Notes under the pieces: model-generated
The model's input: the letters and a program-made list of their open reading frames with translations, nothing else
Database searches by the model: none
What the model was told of the DNA's origin: nothing
Made by a program: the position numbers and the translations under genes
In this document: positions 25,102 to 32,980 of the stretch, in pieces
How positions within the stretch are numbered: position 1 is the stretch's first letter
Layout of the letters: every line of letters begins with the position of its first letter
Assembly (NCBI GenBank): GCA_012730045.1
Contig: JAAYBR010000025.1
Span: 1 to 51,377, forward strand
From: Candidatus Hydrogenedentota bacterium
GTDB taxonomy: Bacteria > Hydrogenedentota > Hydrogenedentia > Hydrogenedentales > CAITNO01
Length of the DNA stretch: 51,377 bases
Reading direction: 5' to 3'

Positions 25102-25257
25102 GCCTCGTTCCCAAGTTTCACTTGGGAACGCACTTGGCGGCGAAGCTCCGCTTCGCGATTGCTTCGTATGGGGCCGGCGACTCGAGGGAAAGGAACGAAT
25201 GCAAAGCAAAGCTTTGCCCACAAGACCGTTCCCAAGTAAAACTTGGGAACGAGGGCA
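25102..25257. mobile_element. MITE-like element bounded by CGTTCCCAAGT palindromes
   Basis: Two perfect hairpins, CGTTCCCAAGT-ttc-ACTTGGGAACG (25106-25130) and CGTTCCCAAGT-aaa-ACTTGGGAACG (25227-25251), lie in mirror-image surroundings (GCCTCGTTCCC... at the left; ...GGGAACGAGGGC at the right; GCGAAGCTCCGC / AAAGCAAAGCTTTGC inside). The ends are therefore extended inverted repeats of about 50 bp around a short core. No gene inside. Confidence 0.6.
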
Positions 25258-25337
25258 AATGAGGGAGGAGTCTGGAGTCTGGAGTCTTCTTCCTGACGCC
25301 TGAAGTCTGAAGCCTGGGGGAAAGGGAGGAATGGATC

Positions 25338-27575
25338 ATGGACGGGTTTAGGAACAAGGATGCGGTTGGACGGATGGCAGTTGTCTTCGCGGTTGTCTCG
25401 CTGGCATTGGCGGGCGCGGCGGAGGTGCAGAACCCCGCAGACCCGGACCATCTGGTCTACCCGGGGGTGCGTTCACGGCGGATCCGGGCGGATCTGGAGG
25501 GGGGAGTGGCGCTCTGGGCGGGCATCTCCCAAATCACGGCCGAAGACCTGGACACGGGCGCCGCCCGGTGGACGGTTCCCGTGCGGCGCGGGGTGGATGA
25601 CCAGAAGCTTCCCCTGGGCGGGTCGGAGGTGGGCCGACGCCGCACGCTGGTCTGGTCGGCCGAGGGGGAGGTTTCCCTGCGGGACAACGGAAACGGGAAG
25701 GAGGTCTGGGGGCGGCGGCCCGGATTCTTCGGGGGAGCGCGGCTCGTCCATGCGGCCCTCTCCCCGGATGGGGAGTGGGTGACGCTCCACTATCTGGACA
25801 AGACGGTGGAACTGTGGCGGGTCGCGTCTGGAAAACGGTTCCGGGTGACCCTTCCCTCCGGGAAATCCTTCTGGTTCCGGTGGATGGGCGACGGCAAGAC
25901 CGCCGTGCTGGCGGAGTCCCTCCTGGAGGGGAACCCGCCGAACTCCAAGCTCCGCCTGTGGCTGTGGGAGCCGGGCGGTGCGGACCCGGTGCAGGGGGGG
26001 GTGTACGAGACGGAACGGAGCGCGTGGGTCGAGGGGGGGCTTCCCGACGGAAACCTCCTCGTGACGGAATTTGAGCGGGACAGCCCGGAGCAGGACTTCT
26101 ACCAGGTCATCGTTAACCCCCGCACGGGCGAAAGGGTGCGCGAAATCGCCGTGCCCCGGGAGACCAGCCGCCAGCTCCTGACCACCGAGGACAACGCGCG
26201 CCTTGTGGCGTTCCAGGAGGGGTCCCCCACCGCCCGGGTGACGGACCTGCCTGCGGGGACCCTCCTGTTCGAGATGAGTCTCCCCGGGGGCGCCCGCATT
26301 CCGTCGCACTGCTTCCATTCCGCCGGCAAAGACTGGGTCGTCTGCCAGGACGGGCGGAACGCCCTGTGGCTCGTGCCGGTGGAGGAGGGCGGCGCCCCCC
26401 GGCGGATTCTGCGGGACAAGCGGTTTCTCCCCAGCCATGTGGCCGGCATCCGCCCGCCCCACCTGCTGTGCAGCGAGAGATCCGACGACGGAAGACGGGT
26501 CCACACGCTCCTGGACATGGACAGCCTGGAGGAGCGGGCGCGCTGGCAATGCGGCGTGTCCGCGCAGTTCTGGGGAACCTGGACGCTGCTCAGCGCGGAG
26601 AGCGGGCGCCTGCTGCTCGGCGCGGTGGGGCGTGAGGGCGAGCAGAACAGGAACGCGCTTGTCCTGATGGCCTCGGGCGCGGAGACGCCGCTGCTGGAAA
26701 AGCCTTACAGCCCCGTGGCGCTGTCGCCGGACGGCAAATGGCTGGTGGCATCGGGCGACGATGGATCCCTCTTTCTGCTGGACGAGACGGGCGGGACCGC
26801 GGCCAGCTATGTCCCGCAGGAGCGCCAAGGTACCGGACCGGCGGTCTTCTCGCCCGACAGCCGCCGCGTGGCGGTGTTCCACATGCCCCACCTCACGGTG
26901 ACCGACCTCGCCGGGGGGTTCGCCGCGCGGGAGCTGGCCGGCCAGCCCGGGGTCGAAAGAATGTACCTGTACAAGGAGGACGCCCTGTGCTTCTCCCCCG
27001 ATGGCCGCCTGCTGCTGGCGGGCGCCACCCGGGGCCGGGCCTACCTGTTCGACGCGGACAGCGGCAGGCTGCTGCACACCTTTGCCGAGGAGCGCCGCTT
27101 CCTCCACCGGAACATGCAGCATCAGGGGGGATTCCTCACCTCGCTCGGGGTGGTGGCGATGGACCTCCTGGGCAGTGTGACAGACCGCAGAAAGCCGACC
27201 CCCGACCTCACCTGCGGATTCGCGAACAACGGAACCCTCGCCCTCACCATCGCCGACGACCAGCTCCTCCGCGCCTGGAGCGTTCACGACGGGCGGCTCG
27301 TCCGCACCGTGGACCCGAAACTCCCGGAGGAGCGCGACACCAACGGCAGGATCAACAACCAGATCGTGCTCAGCCCCAACGGGAACTACTGCCTCGCCCG
27401 CAACTGGAACGGTTTTGGCACGGCCTCCCTCTGGGACACCGTGGGGGGGCAGCGGCTGGCGGAATACCGCTTCCGGGAGGACAGCCGTCTCAGCGCGGTC
27501 GCCGTCGCCGACGACGGCAAGACGGTCTATGCCATGATTGACGGCGACCTGCATTTCCTGCCGGGAAGGAAGTGA
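25338..27575 (+). CDS. Secreted beta-propeller (PQQ/WD40-like) protein, paralog 2
   Basis: 745 residues, RBS GGGAGGA seven nt before the ATG. Signal peptide (VFAVVSLALAGAAEVQ, to about residue 31). It follows paralog 1 blade for blade: DHLVYPGV, AEDLDTGAARWTVPV, NALWLVPVEEGGAPRRIL, FSPDSRRVAVFHMPHLTV, LTIADDQLLRAWSV, and the identical ending VYAMIDGDLHFLPGRK. The last coding DNA and the first bases after the stop are also the same as in paralog 1, so the duplication included the downstream spacer. No enzymatic motif. Confidence 0.85.
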   Translation: MDGFRNKDAVGRMAVVFAVVSLALAGAAEVQNPADPDHLVYPGVRSRRIRADLEGGVALWAGISQITAEDLDTGAARWTVPVRRGVDDQKLPLGGSEVGRRRTLVWSAEGEVSLRDNGNGKEVWGRRPGFFGGARLVHAALSPDGEWVTLHYLDKTVELWRVASGKRFRVTLPSGKSFWFRWMGDGKTAVLAESLLEGNPPNSKLRLWLWEPGGADPVQGGVYETERSAWVEGGLPDGNLLVTEFERDSPEQDFYQVIVNPRTGERVREIAVPRETSRQLLTTEDNARLVAFQEGSPTARVTDLPAGTLLFEMSLPGGARIPSHCFHSAGKDWVVCQDGRNALWLVPVEEGGAPRRILRDKRFLPSHVAGIRPPHLLCSERSDDGRRVHTLLDMDSLEERARWQCGVSAQFWGTWTLLSAESGRLLLGAVGREGEQNRNALVLMASGAETPLLEKPYSPVALSPDGKWLVASGDDGSLFLLDETGGTAASYVPQERQGTGPAVFSPDSRRVAVFHMPHLTVTDLAGGFAARELAGQPGVERMYLYKEDALCFSPDGRLLLAGATRGRAYLFDADSGRLLHTFAEERRFLHRNMQHQGGFLTSLGVVAMDLLGSVTDRRKPTPDLTCGFANNGTLALTIADDQLLRAWSVHDGRLVRTVDPKLPEERDTNGRINNQIVLSPNGNYCLARNWNGFGTASLWDTVGGQRLAEYRFREDSRLSAVAVADDGKTVYAMIDGDLHFLPGRK

Positions 27576-27659
27576 GTCTGGAGGTGGGAGTCTGGAGTCT
27601 GGAGGTGGGAGTCTGGAGTCTGGAGGTGGGAGTCTGGAGTCTGGAGGTGGGAGTCTGGA
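27576..27659 (+). repeat. Four perfect 21-bp tandem units
   Basis: Four identical 21-bp units (GTCTGGAGGTGGGAGTCTGG plus A) start at 27576, 27597, 27618 and 27639, followed by GTCTGGAGTCTTCTTC. They begin directly after the stop codon of paralog 2. Confidence 0.95.
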
Positions 27660-27716
27660 GTCTGGAGTCTTCTTCTTGGAGCCTGAAGCCTGGAGCCTGA
27701 GGAAAGAGAGGAGCTC

Positions 27717-29912
27717 ATGATGGGCACGTTTCGATTGCGCGGCGCGGGCATGGTCCTGGTCATGCTGCTGGCGGGGGCGGCGGTTGGCGAGATTGATGTG
27801 GCGACGCATGAGCACCCGGTGTACCGGGGCTCCATGTGGATCCCCCGGGTGGACCTCGTTTCGGGGGTGGTGACGCATTGGCGGGGCACGTATCTGCGGG
27901 CGGACGACCTGGAAACCGGCGCCGCGCGGTGGACCTATGCGCTGCCGACGGGGCGCGACGGCGGCGGGTACATGACGGGCGAGCGGCGCACGGTGGTCTA
28001 TTATCCCGAGGGCCGCCTGGTGGTGCTCGACAACCGCACGGGGGAGGAGGTCTGGCGGCAGCGGGGCTCCTATTTCGGCGGCGGGCTGAGCGAGGCCCGG
28101 ATCGCGGGCGGCGACCGGTGGCTGGTGGCCGACTACGTGACAAGCGCCGTCGTCCATGATTTGGAGGCCGACCGGTCCTACAAGATATCGCTTCCCGGAG
28201 ACAAGATCCTCTCCCTCGTCCTGATGCCGGACCGGCGTCGCTTTGTGATCGTGGAGCGCCTCAGCGGGGACAAGCCGCCGACCACCCTGCGGTTCTGGCT
28301 GTGGGAGCCGGGGGTCTCCGAGCCCGAGCAGGGCTGCACGGTGGATTCGCCGATCCGCATCGAGGTGCGGGCGGTCCTGCCCGGCGGCGGCGTGCTCCTG
28401 CGGGAGCACACCTCCCTTGATCCCGTGAAGAACCAGTTCAAGATCGTGGACCCGAAAACGGGCGCCGTGCTGCGCGCGCAGCCGGAGCCCGAGGAAGAGA
28501 CGGTCCACCGCGACCCCTCGGGCGACGGCACGCGCGAGTTTGTCTTCCGCGAGGGGACCGCCGTTGTGGAGGTCGCGCGGCTGGAGGACGGCGCGCCGCT
28601 CTTCTCCGTGCCCCTGCCCTGGGCGCGGCCCCGCGCTGCGGCGGTCCCGTGGGTCTCCGACGGCAAAGACTGGGGGATGTTCTGGGATGACGGGAACGCC
28701 CTGTGGCTTGTGCCGCTGGTGGAGGGCGGCGCGCCCCGCCGCATCCTGGGCGACACGCGGCTCCTCCCCGGCCGTCCCGCCCGGATAGATCCGCCCTACC
28801 TTCCCTGCTTCGAAACCGGGACGATGCAGAAGACGCTGCGGCGCACGCTGTTCATCCTGCCGGACCTGGCGCTGAAGGCGGAATGGGACTTTCCGCCGGG
28901 GCGGGGCGGCGGGTGGATCCAGTACAGCGCCGACAGCGGGCGGGGGGTGCAGGGTTATTACAACTACGACTACGACAACCAGCGGATGCTGGGGCGGACG
29001 CTCATCGTCAAGGAAAACGGCAACGACGCGCCCCTGCTGGAAATGCCCTGCCAGCCTCTGGCGTTCTCCCAAGACGGGCGCCACCTTGTCGCCCAAGAGG
29101 GGGAAAACCGAAAACTCCTTGTCGAGGTGGACACCAAGAAGATTCCCGTGCGGCTCACGGCGGACCGGGAGTATGACTACAGCCCGGCGGGGTTTTCCCC
29201 TGACAGCCGCCGTGCCGCCTTCTTCAGCCATCCCCGGCTGGTCGTCGTGGAGCTTGCCGAGGGGTACCCCATGCGGGAGATGGACCTTTCCACGGTGGAC
29301 AAGGACCGTTTCTGGAACAGCGGCCTCTGTTTCTCCCAGGACGGGACGCGGCTGCTTGCGGGGGGGAGCGGCCAGGCGATGCTGTTCGACGCGGACACGG
29401 GCAAGCTCCTCCAGACCTTCACGGAGGAGCAGCGCTTCCAGGAGCGGTGGCAGTCGCGCGGGTACAGCTTCCTCAGCACCCTGGAGGGCATGGCGCTGGA
29501 CATCGCCGGCAATGTCACGGACCGCTTCAAGAGGAAGCCGGAAGTGCAGGCGGTGTTCTCATCGAACGACACCCGCGTGGTCACCCTTTCCGACGGCCAG
29601 CTTGTCCGCGTGTGGGACGCGCGCACCGGGAAACGCCTCCACACCATAGACCCCGAACTCCCCGAAACCCGCAACCGCTGGGGCGGGATCACCAATCGCG
29701 GCGTCTGCGACAAGAGCGGCCAGTTCTGCCTCACATTCAACGAGAATGCCTTCGCCCCGGCCGTCCTGTGGGACCTGGCCACGGGCCGGAAACTGGAGAC
29801 CTACCTCTTCCCGGAGGGCACCGACTACATGGCCGCGGCGATTTCAGAGGACGGAAAGACCGTCTACGTCACGGTGGACGGCGACCTGCACCTGCTCCCG
29901 GGGAGGAAGTGA
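27717..29912 (+). CDS. Secreted beta-propeller (PQQ/WD40-like) protein, paralog 3
   Basis: 731 residues, ATG 27717 (or the adjacent ATG 27720), RBS GAGAGGAG. Signal peptide to about residue 24 (LVMLLAGAAVGEI). It is the most diverged of the three but keeps RADDLETGAARWTYAL, NALWLVPLVEGGAPRRIL, FSPDSRRAAFFSHPRLVV, GQAMLFDADTGKLLQTF and the end VYVTVDGDLHLLPGRK. The WD40-like C-terminal blades are clear (QLVRVWDARTGKRLHTID). Function unknown; probably acts with the other two in the envelope. Convergent with the aminotransferase. Confidence 0.85.
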   Translation: MMGTFRLRGAGMVLVMLLAGAAVGEIDVATHEHPVYRGSMWIPRVDLVSGVVTHWRGTYLRADDLETGAARWTYALPTGRDGGGYMTGERRTVVYYPEGRLVVLDNRTGEEVWRQRGSYFGGGLSEARIAGGDRWLVADYVTSAVVHDLEADRSYKISLPGDKILSLVLMPDRRRFVIVERLSGDKPPTTLRFWLWEPGVSEPEQGCTVDSPIRIEVRAVLPGGGVLLREHTSLDPVKNQFKIVDPKTGAVLRAQPEPEEETVHRDPSGDGTREFVFREGTAVVEVARLEDGAPLFSVPLPWARPRAAAVPWVSDGKDWGMFWDDGNALWLVPLVEGGAPRRILGDTRLLPGRPARIDPPYLPCFETGTMQKTLRRTLFILPDLALKAEWDFPPGRGGGWIQYSADSGRGVQGYYNYDYDNQRMLGRTLIVKENGNDAPLLEMPCQPLAFSQDGRHLVAQEGENRKLLVEVDTKKIPVRLTADREYDYSPAGFSPDSRRAAFFSHPRLVVVELAEGYPMREMDLSTVDKDRFWNSGLCFSQDGTRLLAGGSGQAMLFDADTGKLLQTFTEEQRFQERWQSRGYSFLSTLEGMALDIAGNVTDRFKRKPEVQAVFSSNDTRVVTLSDGQLVRVWDARTGKRLHTIDPELPETRNRWGGITNRGVCDKSGQFCLTFNENAFAPAVLWDLATGRKLETYLFPEGTDYMAAAISEDGKTVYVTVDGDLHLLPGRK

Positions 29913-29920
29913 GGGGGCGA

Positions 29921-29966
29921 GTCCGAAGATCCGACCGATCCGACGGATCCGACCGATCGGTCTGAT
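29921..29966. repeat. GATCCGACC tandem array
   Basis: GATCCGACCGATCCGACGGA continues as a roughly 6-9-nt degenerate tandem array in the 65-nt gap between convergent genes. Same unit type as 46151-46241. Confidence 0.7.
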
Positions 29967-29977
29967 GTTCTTCTTTT

Positions 29978-31369
29978 TTACTCCCCCAGCGTCCCGCGCA
30001 GGTAGGTGAGCACTTCCATGATGGACTGTTCCTGTTCCGGGGTGAGGCAGCTGGGGATGTTGATGCCGACGGTGGACACGAGGCCGTCGTCGAGGCGGGG
30101 CAGGGTGCCGCGGGCGTAGCCGTGCGCCGTGTGGAAGGCGTTGCGCGGGCATTCCCACGGGCAGCCGTTGTTCATGGGCCACTTCTCGACCAGCGGTTGG
30201 ATGTTGTAGTAGACGTGCACCTCGAAGTCGTGCATGAACCACGCGCGGAGGCCCCACTCGTTGAGCAGGGCGGCGGCGGCGCGGCCCCGGGCGACGCGCG
30301 CCGCGTCGTCCGCGTCCGTGTCCGGCAGGCGGAAACAGCAGTAGTACCCCGTGTCGCCGGGGTGTTCCGCGTCGGCGCGGGCGCGCGGCGCGAGGCCCAG
30401 CCCCCGCGCGTGCGCCTCGATGCGGTCGTGGCTGGCGCGCATGGCGGCGAGGATCGTGTCCGCGCGGCCGAGCTGCGCGCGCGCGAGGGCGCCCTGCAGC
30501 TCCGTCATGCGGCGGCCCTGCCCCCAGCCCAGCGGGTCGTCTCCGTACCAGTTCTGCGCGGGGACGGCGTCCTTGGCGTAGCCGACGTTGTGCAGCGCCT
30601 CAACGCGCCGGGCGAGGTCCGGGTCGCGCGTGACCACCATGCCGCCCTCGCCCGCCGTGATGTTCTTGTTGATCTGGAGGCTGAAGATGCCGATGTCGCC
30701 GAAGGTGCCGACGCGGTGGATGCCGTCGGCCCCCGCCGGGGCGGTCGAGCCGGGCACACCGCGCGCGTGGGCGCCGAGGGCCTGGGCGCAGTCCTCGAGC
30801 ACGCGCACGGGGGGCAGGCCCGCCGCCGCGCGCTCCGCGTTGACCCCCCGCACGACCTCCATGATCCGGCCGATGCGGGCGCAGCCGCCGAGCATGGGTA
30901 CGGGCATGACGACCTTCGTGCGCGGCGTGATCTTCGCGCGCAGGGCCTCCGGGTCCAAGTTCAGCGTGTCGTCGGAGTCCGCCAGCACGGGGATGGCGCG
31001 GTTGCGGATGATGGCGGAAATGGAAGCGATCCATAGGAAGCCCTGGACGACGACCTCGTCCCCGCAGCCGACGCCGAGCGCGTCCAGCGCCACCTCCAGC
31101 GCGCCGGTGCCCGAGTTCACCGCCGTCACCCGCAGGTCCGTCTCCTCGGGCCAGGGCCCGCCGAACGGGCTGGCGAGGAACCGGGCGAACTCCCCCTCGA
31201 AGGCCGCCACCTCGCCGCCGAACGCGGGGCCGTAATACCGGAACGGGGACCGGTTCAGGATCACCCGCCGCGCCGCATCCAGCTCCTCTTCCCCATACCA
31301 GGCCGCGCCGGGGAACTCCGGCGGCAGTTCAAACTTCGGGGGGCGCAGAAAGGCGGCGTCGGGGGTCAT
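29978..31369 (-). CDS. DegT/DnrJ/EryC1/StrS-family PLP-dependent sugar aminotransferase
   Basis: 463 residues from ATG 31369 (TAGGAG upstream). A fold-type I aminotransferase: NSGTGALEVALDALGVGCGDEV (85-106) is the cofactor-phosphate and dimer region. D193 in VLEDCAQALGA should contact the pyridine nitrogen. K235 in SLQINKNITAGEGG should form the Schiff base, inside the family's QxxKxxxxGEGG pattern. Such enzymes put an amino group on keto-sugars of nucleotide-sugar pathways, or act as dehydratases. The substrate is not determined. Related in theme to the polysaccharide genes but located apart from them. Confidence 0.9.
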   Translation of the reverse strand: MTPDAAFLRPPKFELPPEFPGAAWYGEEELDAARRVILNRSPFRYYGPAFGGEVAAFEGEFARFLASPFGGPWPEETDLRVTAVNSGTGALEVALDALGVGCGDEVVVQGFLWIASISAIIRNRAIPVLADSDDTLNLDPEALRAKITPRTKVVMPVPMLGGCARIGRIMEVVRGVNAERAAAGLPPVRVLEDCAQALGAHARGVPGSTAPAGADGIHRVGTFGDIGIFSLQINKNITAGEGGMVVTRDPDLARRVEALHNVGYAKDAVPAQNWYGDDPLGWGQGRRMTELQGALARAQLGRADTILAAMRASHDRIEAHARGLGLAPRARADAEHPGDTGYYCCFRLPDTDADDAARVARGRAAAALLNEWGLRAWFMHDFEVHVYYNIQPLVEKWPMNNGCPWECPRNAFHTAHGYARGTLPRLDDGLVSTVGINIPSCLTPEQEQSIMEVLTYLRGTLGE

Positions 31370-31407
31370 GGCGGGGACTCCTAGCATGCGGGTTTCAGGA
31401 AGGGTCC

Positions 31408-31413
31408 ATGATA
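31408..31413 (-). promoter_or_regulatory. Possible -10 box of the aminotransferase gene
   Basis: TATCAT on the minus strand, giving a leader of about 32 nt. No convincing -35 box is seen. Confidence 0.35.
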
Positions 31414-31441
31414 AACAAGGGCGCGGCGCGGATGCACCCCG

Positions 31442-31534
31442 GGGCGCGGCAAGCAGCGCCCCTACAGGAGGATTCGCCGGTGTTATCGCGCATGCCCAAG
31501 GCAAGTGCAGGTAGGGGCGCTGCTTGCCGCGCCC
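31442..31534. repeat. 93-bp palindromic element with perfect 24-bp inverted ends (copy A)
   Basis: 31442-31465 (GGGCGCGGCAAGCAGCGCCC then CTAC) is perfectly inverted at 31511-31534, with a 45-nt core. A diverged second copy lies at 41097-41191, sharing also part of the core (GGATT..CCGGTGT). Confidence 0.85.
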
Positions 31535-31557
31535 TCTTCCTTTACGGCCCCCCGTCT

Positions 31558-31587
31558 TTGAGCGCGGCGGGCGCATTCTGCTAAACT
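31558..31587 (+). promoter_or_regulatory. tyrS promoter
   Basis: TTGAGC (31558-31563), an 18-nt spacer and TAAACT (31582-31587) predict a start near 31594, about 75 nt before the ATG. Confidence 0.5.
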
Positions 31588-31668
31588 CCGGCCGCGCGCG
31601 TGGCGCGTCCCCCCGGTCCCCTTCCCTTCAGGCTTCGGGGGCGGATATAACCCCAAGGAGTCCCCGGC

Positions 31669-32961
31669 ATGGCGGCAGACGGCGGTAGTGAAACCCTTTT
31701 CGAGGAACTGCGCTGGCGCGGGTTTGTGCACGCGGTGACGCACCCGGAGCTGGAGACGGTGCTGGCGAAGGAGAAGATCACGCTGTACTGCGGGTTTGAC
31801 CCGACGGCGGACAGCCTGCACATCGGCAGCCTGCTCCCGATCATGGGGCTGGCCCATTTTCAGCGGGCGGGGCACCGGCCCATCCCGCTGGTGGGCGGCG
31901 GCACGGGCCTCATCGGCGACCCGAGCTTCAAGGCGCAGGAGCGCGCCATGCTGACGCGGGAGCAGGTGGACCTGAACGCGGAGGGCATCCGCCGCCAGCT
32001 GGCGCATTTCCTGTCCTTCGAGGGGGACAACGCGGCCGCGATGATGAACAACGCGGACTGGCTGTGCGCCCTGCCGCTGATTGACTTCCTGCGGGACGTG
32101 GGCAAGCACTTCTCGGTGAACGTGATGCTCAACCGGGACAGCGTGAAGAACCGCCTGACCGACCGGGACCACGGCATCTCCTTCACGGAGTTCTCGTACA
32201 GCCTGCTCCAGGCCTACGACTTCATGCACCTGTACCGCACGCGGGAGTGCCGCCTCCAGATCGGCGGCAGCGACCAGTGGGGCAACATCGTGGCGGGCAT
32301 GGACCTCAGCCGCCGCCTCTGCGGCGCCGAGACCTTCGGCATGACCTTCCCCCTGGTCACCAAGGCCGACGGCACGAAGTTCGGCAAGTCCGAGGGCGGC
32401 AACATCTGGCTTGATCCGGAGCGCACCTCCCCCTACGCCTTCTACCAGTTCTGGATCAACCAGGCGGACGCAGACGCGGGGGCCTACCTGCGCTATTTCA
32501 CCTTCCTGACGCGGGGGGAGATTGAGGACCTGGACCGCCTCACGCGCGAGGAGCCCCACAAGCGCGCCGCCCAGCGCCGCCTGGCCGAGGAGGTCACGCG
32601 TCTGGTCCACGGGGAGGAGGCCCTGCAGGGCGCCCAGCGCGCCGCAGAGGCCATGTTTGGCGGCGACCTCTCCGGGCTGGACGAGCGCACCCTGCTGGAG
32701 ATCTTCCACGATGTGCCGAGCACCACGCTGCCGAAGGACCTCCTGGGGGCGGGCAGGACGCTGCTGGACATGCTCGCGGAGGCGGGCGTCTTCCCGAGCA
32801 AGGGCGAGGGGCGGCGCATGATCCGCAACGGCGGGCTCTACCTCAACAGCCGCCGCGTGGACGCCGAGGACGCGAAACTGGACGCGGACAGCCTGCTCAC
32901 GCCGGCGCTCGCCGTCGTCCGCACGGGCAAGAAGAACTACCACCTCCTCCGCTTCGGGTGA
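31669..32961 (+). CDS. tyrS: Tyrosyl-tRNA synthetase
   Basis: 430 residues, a full-length bacterial TyrRS. Class I signatures are HIGS (51-54, in ADSLHIGSLLP) and KFGKS (237-241). Tyrosine-binding residues are in YCGFDPTADSLH and QIGGSDQWGN. A C-terminal S4-type RNA-binding segment follows (FPSKGEGRRMIRNGGLYLNS, then NYHLLRF). It charges tRNA-Tyr in the cytosol. It has its own promoter, and its stop codon lies only 19 nt from the convergent sulfatase-fold gene. Confidence 0.97.
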   Translation: MAADGGSETLFEELRWRGFVHAVTHPELETVLAKEKITLYCGFDPTADSLHIGSLLPIMGLAHFQRAGHRPIPLVGGGTGLIGDPSFKAQERAMLTREQVDLNAEGIRRQLAHFLSFEGDNAAAMMNNADWLCALPLIDFLRDVGKHFSVNVMLNRDSVKNRLTDRDHGISFTEFSYSLLQAYDFMHLYRTRECRLQIGGSDQWGNIVAGMDLSRRLCGAETFGMTFPLVTKADGTKFGKSEGGNIWLDPERTSPYAFYQFWINQADADAGAYLRYFTFLTRGEIEDLDRLTREEPHKRAAQRRLAEEVTRLVHGEEALQGAQRAAEAMFGGDLSGLDERTLLEIFHDVPSTTLPKDLLGAGRTLLDMLAEAGVFPSKGEGRRMIRNGGLYLNSRRVDAEDAKLDADSLLTPALAVVRTGKKNYHLLRFG

Positions 32962-32980
32962 TCCGGACACGCCCCGGCGG

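Noticed and set aside
27576-27659. CRISPR-like array
   Set aside because: Units are contiguous with no spacers, and no cas gene is present.
25473-29231. 1252-codon open frame on the minus strand across the propeller genes
   Set aside because: Antisense shadow of the high-GC paralogs; low-complexity Arg/Pro/Gly/His composition and no RBS, while the plus-strand frames have signal peptides and blade motifs.
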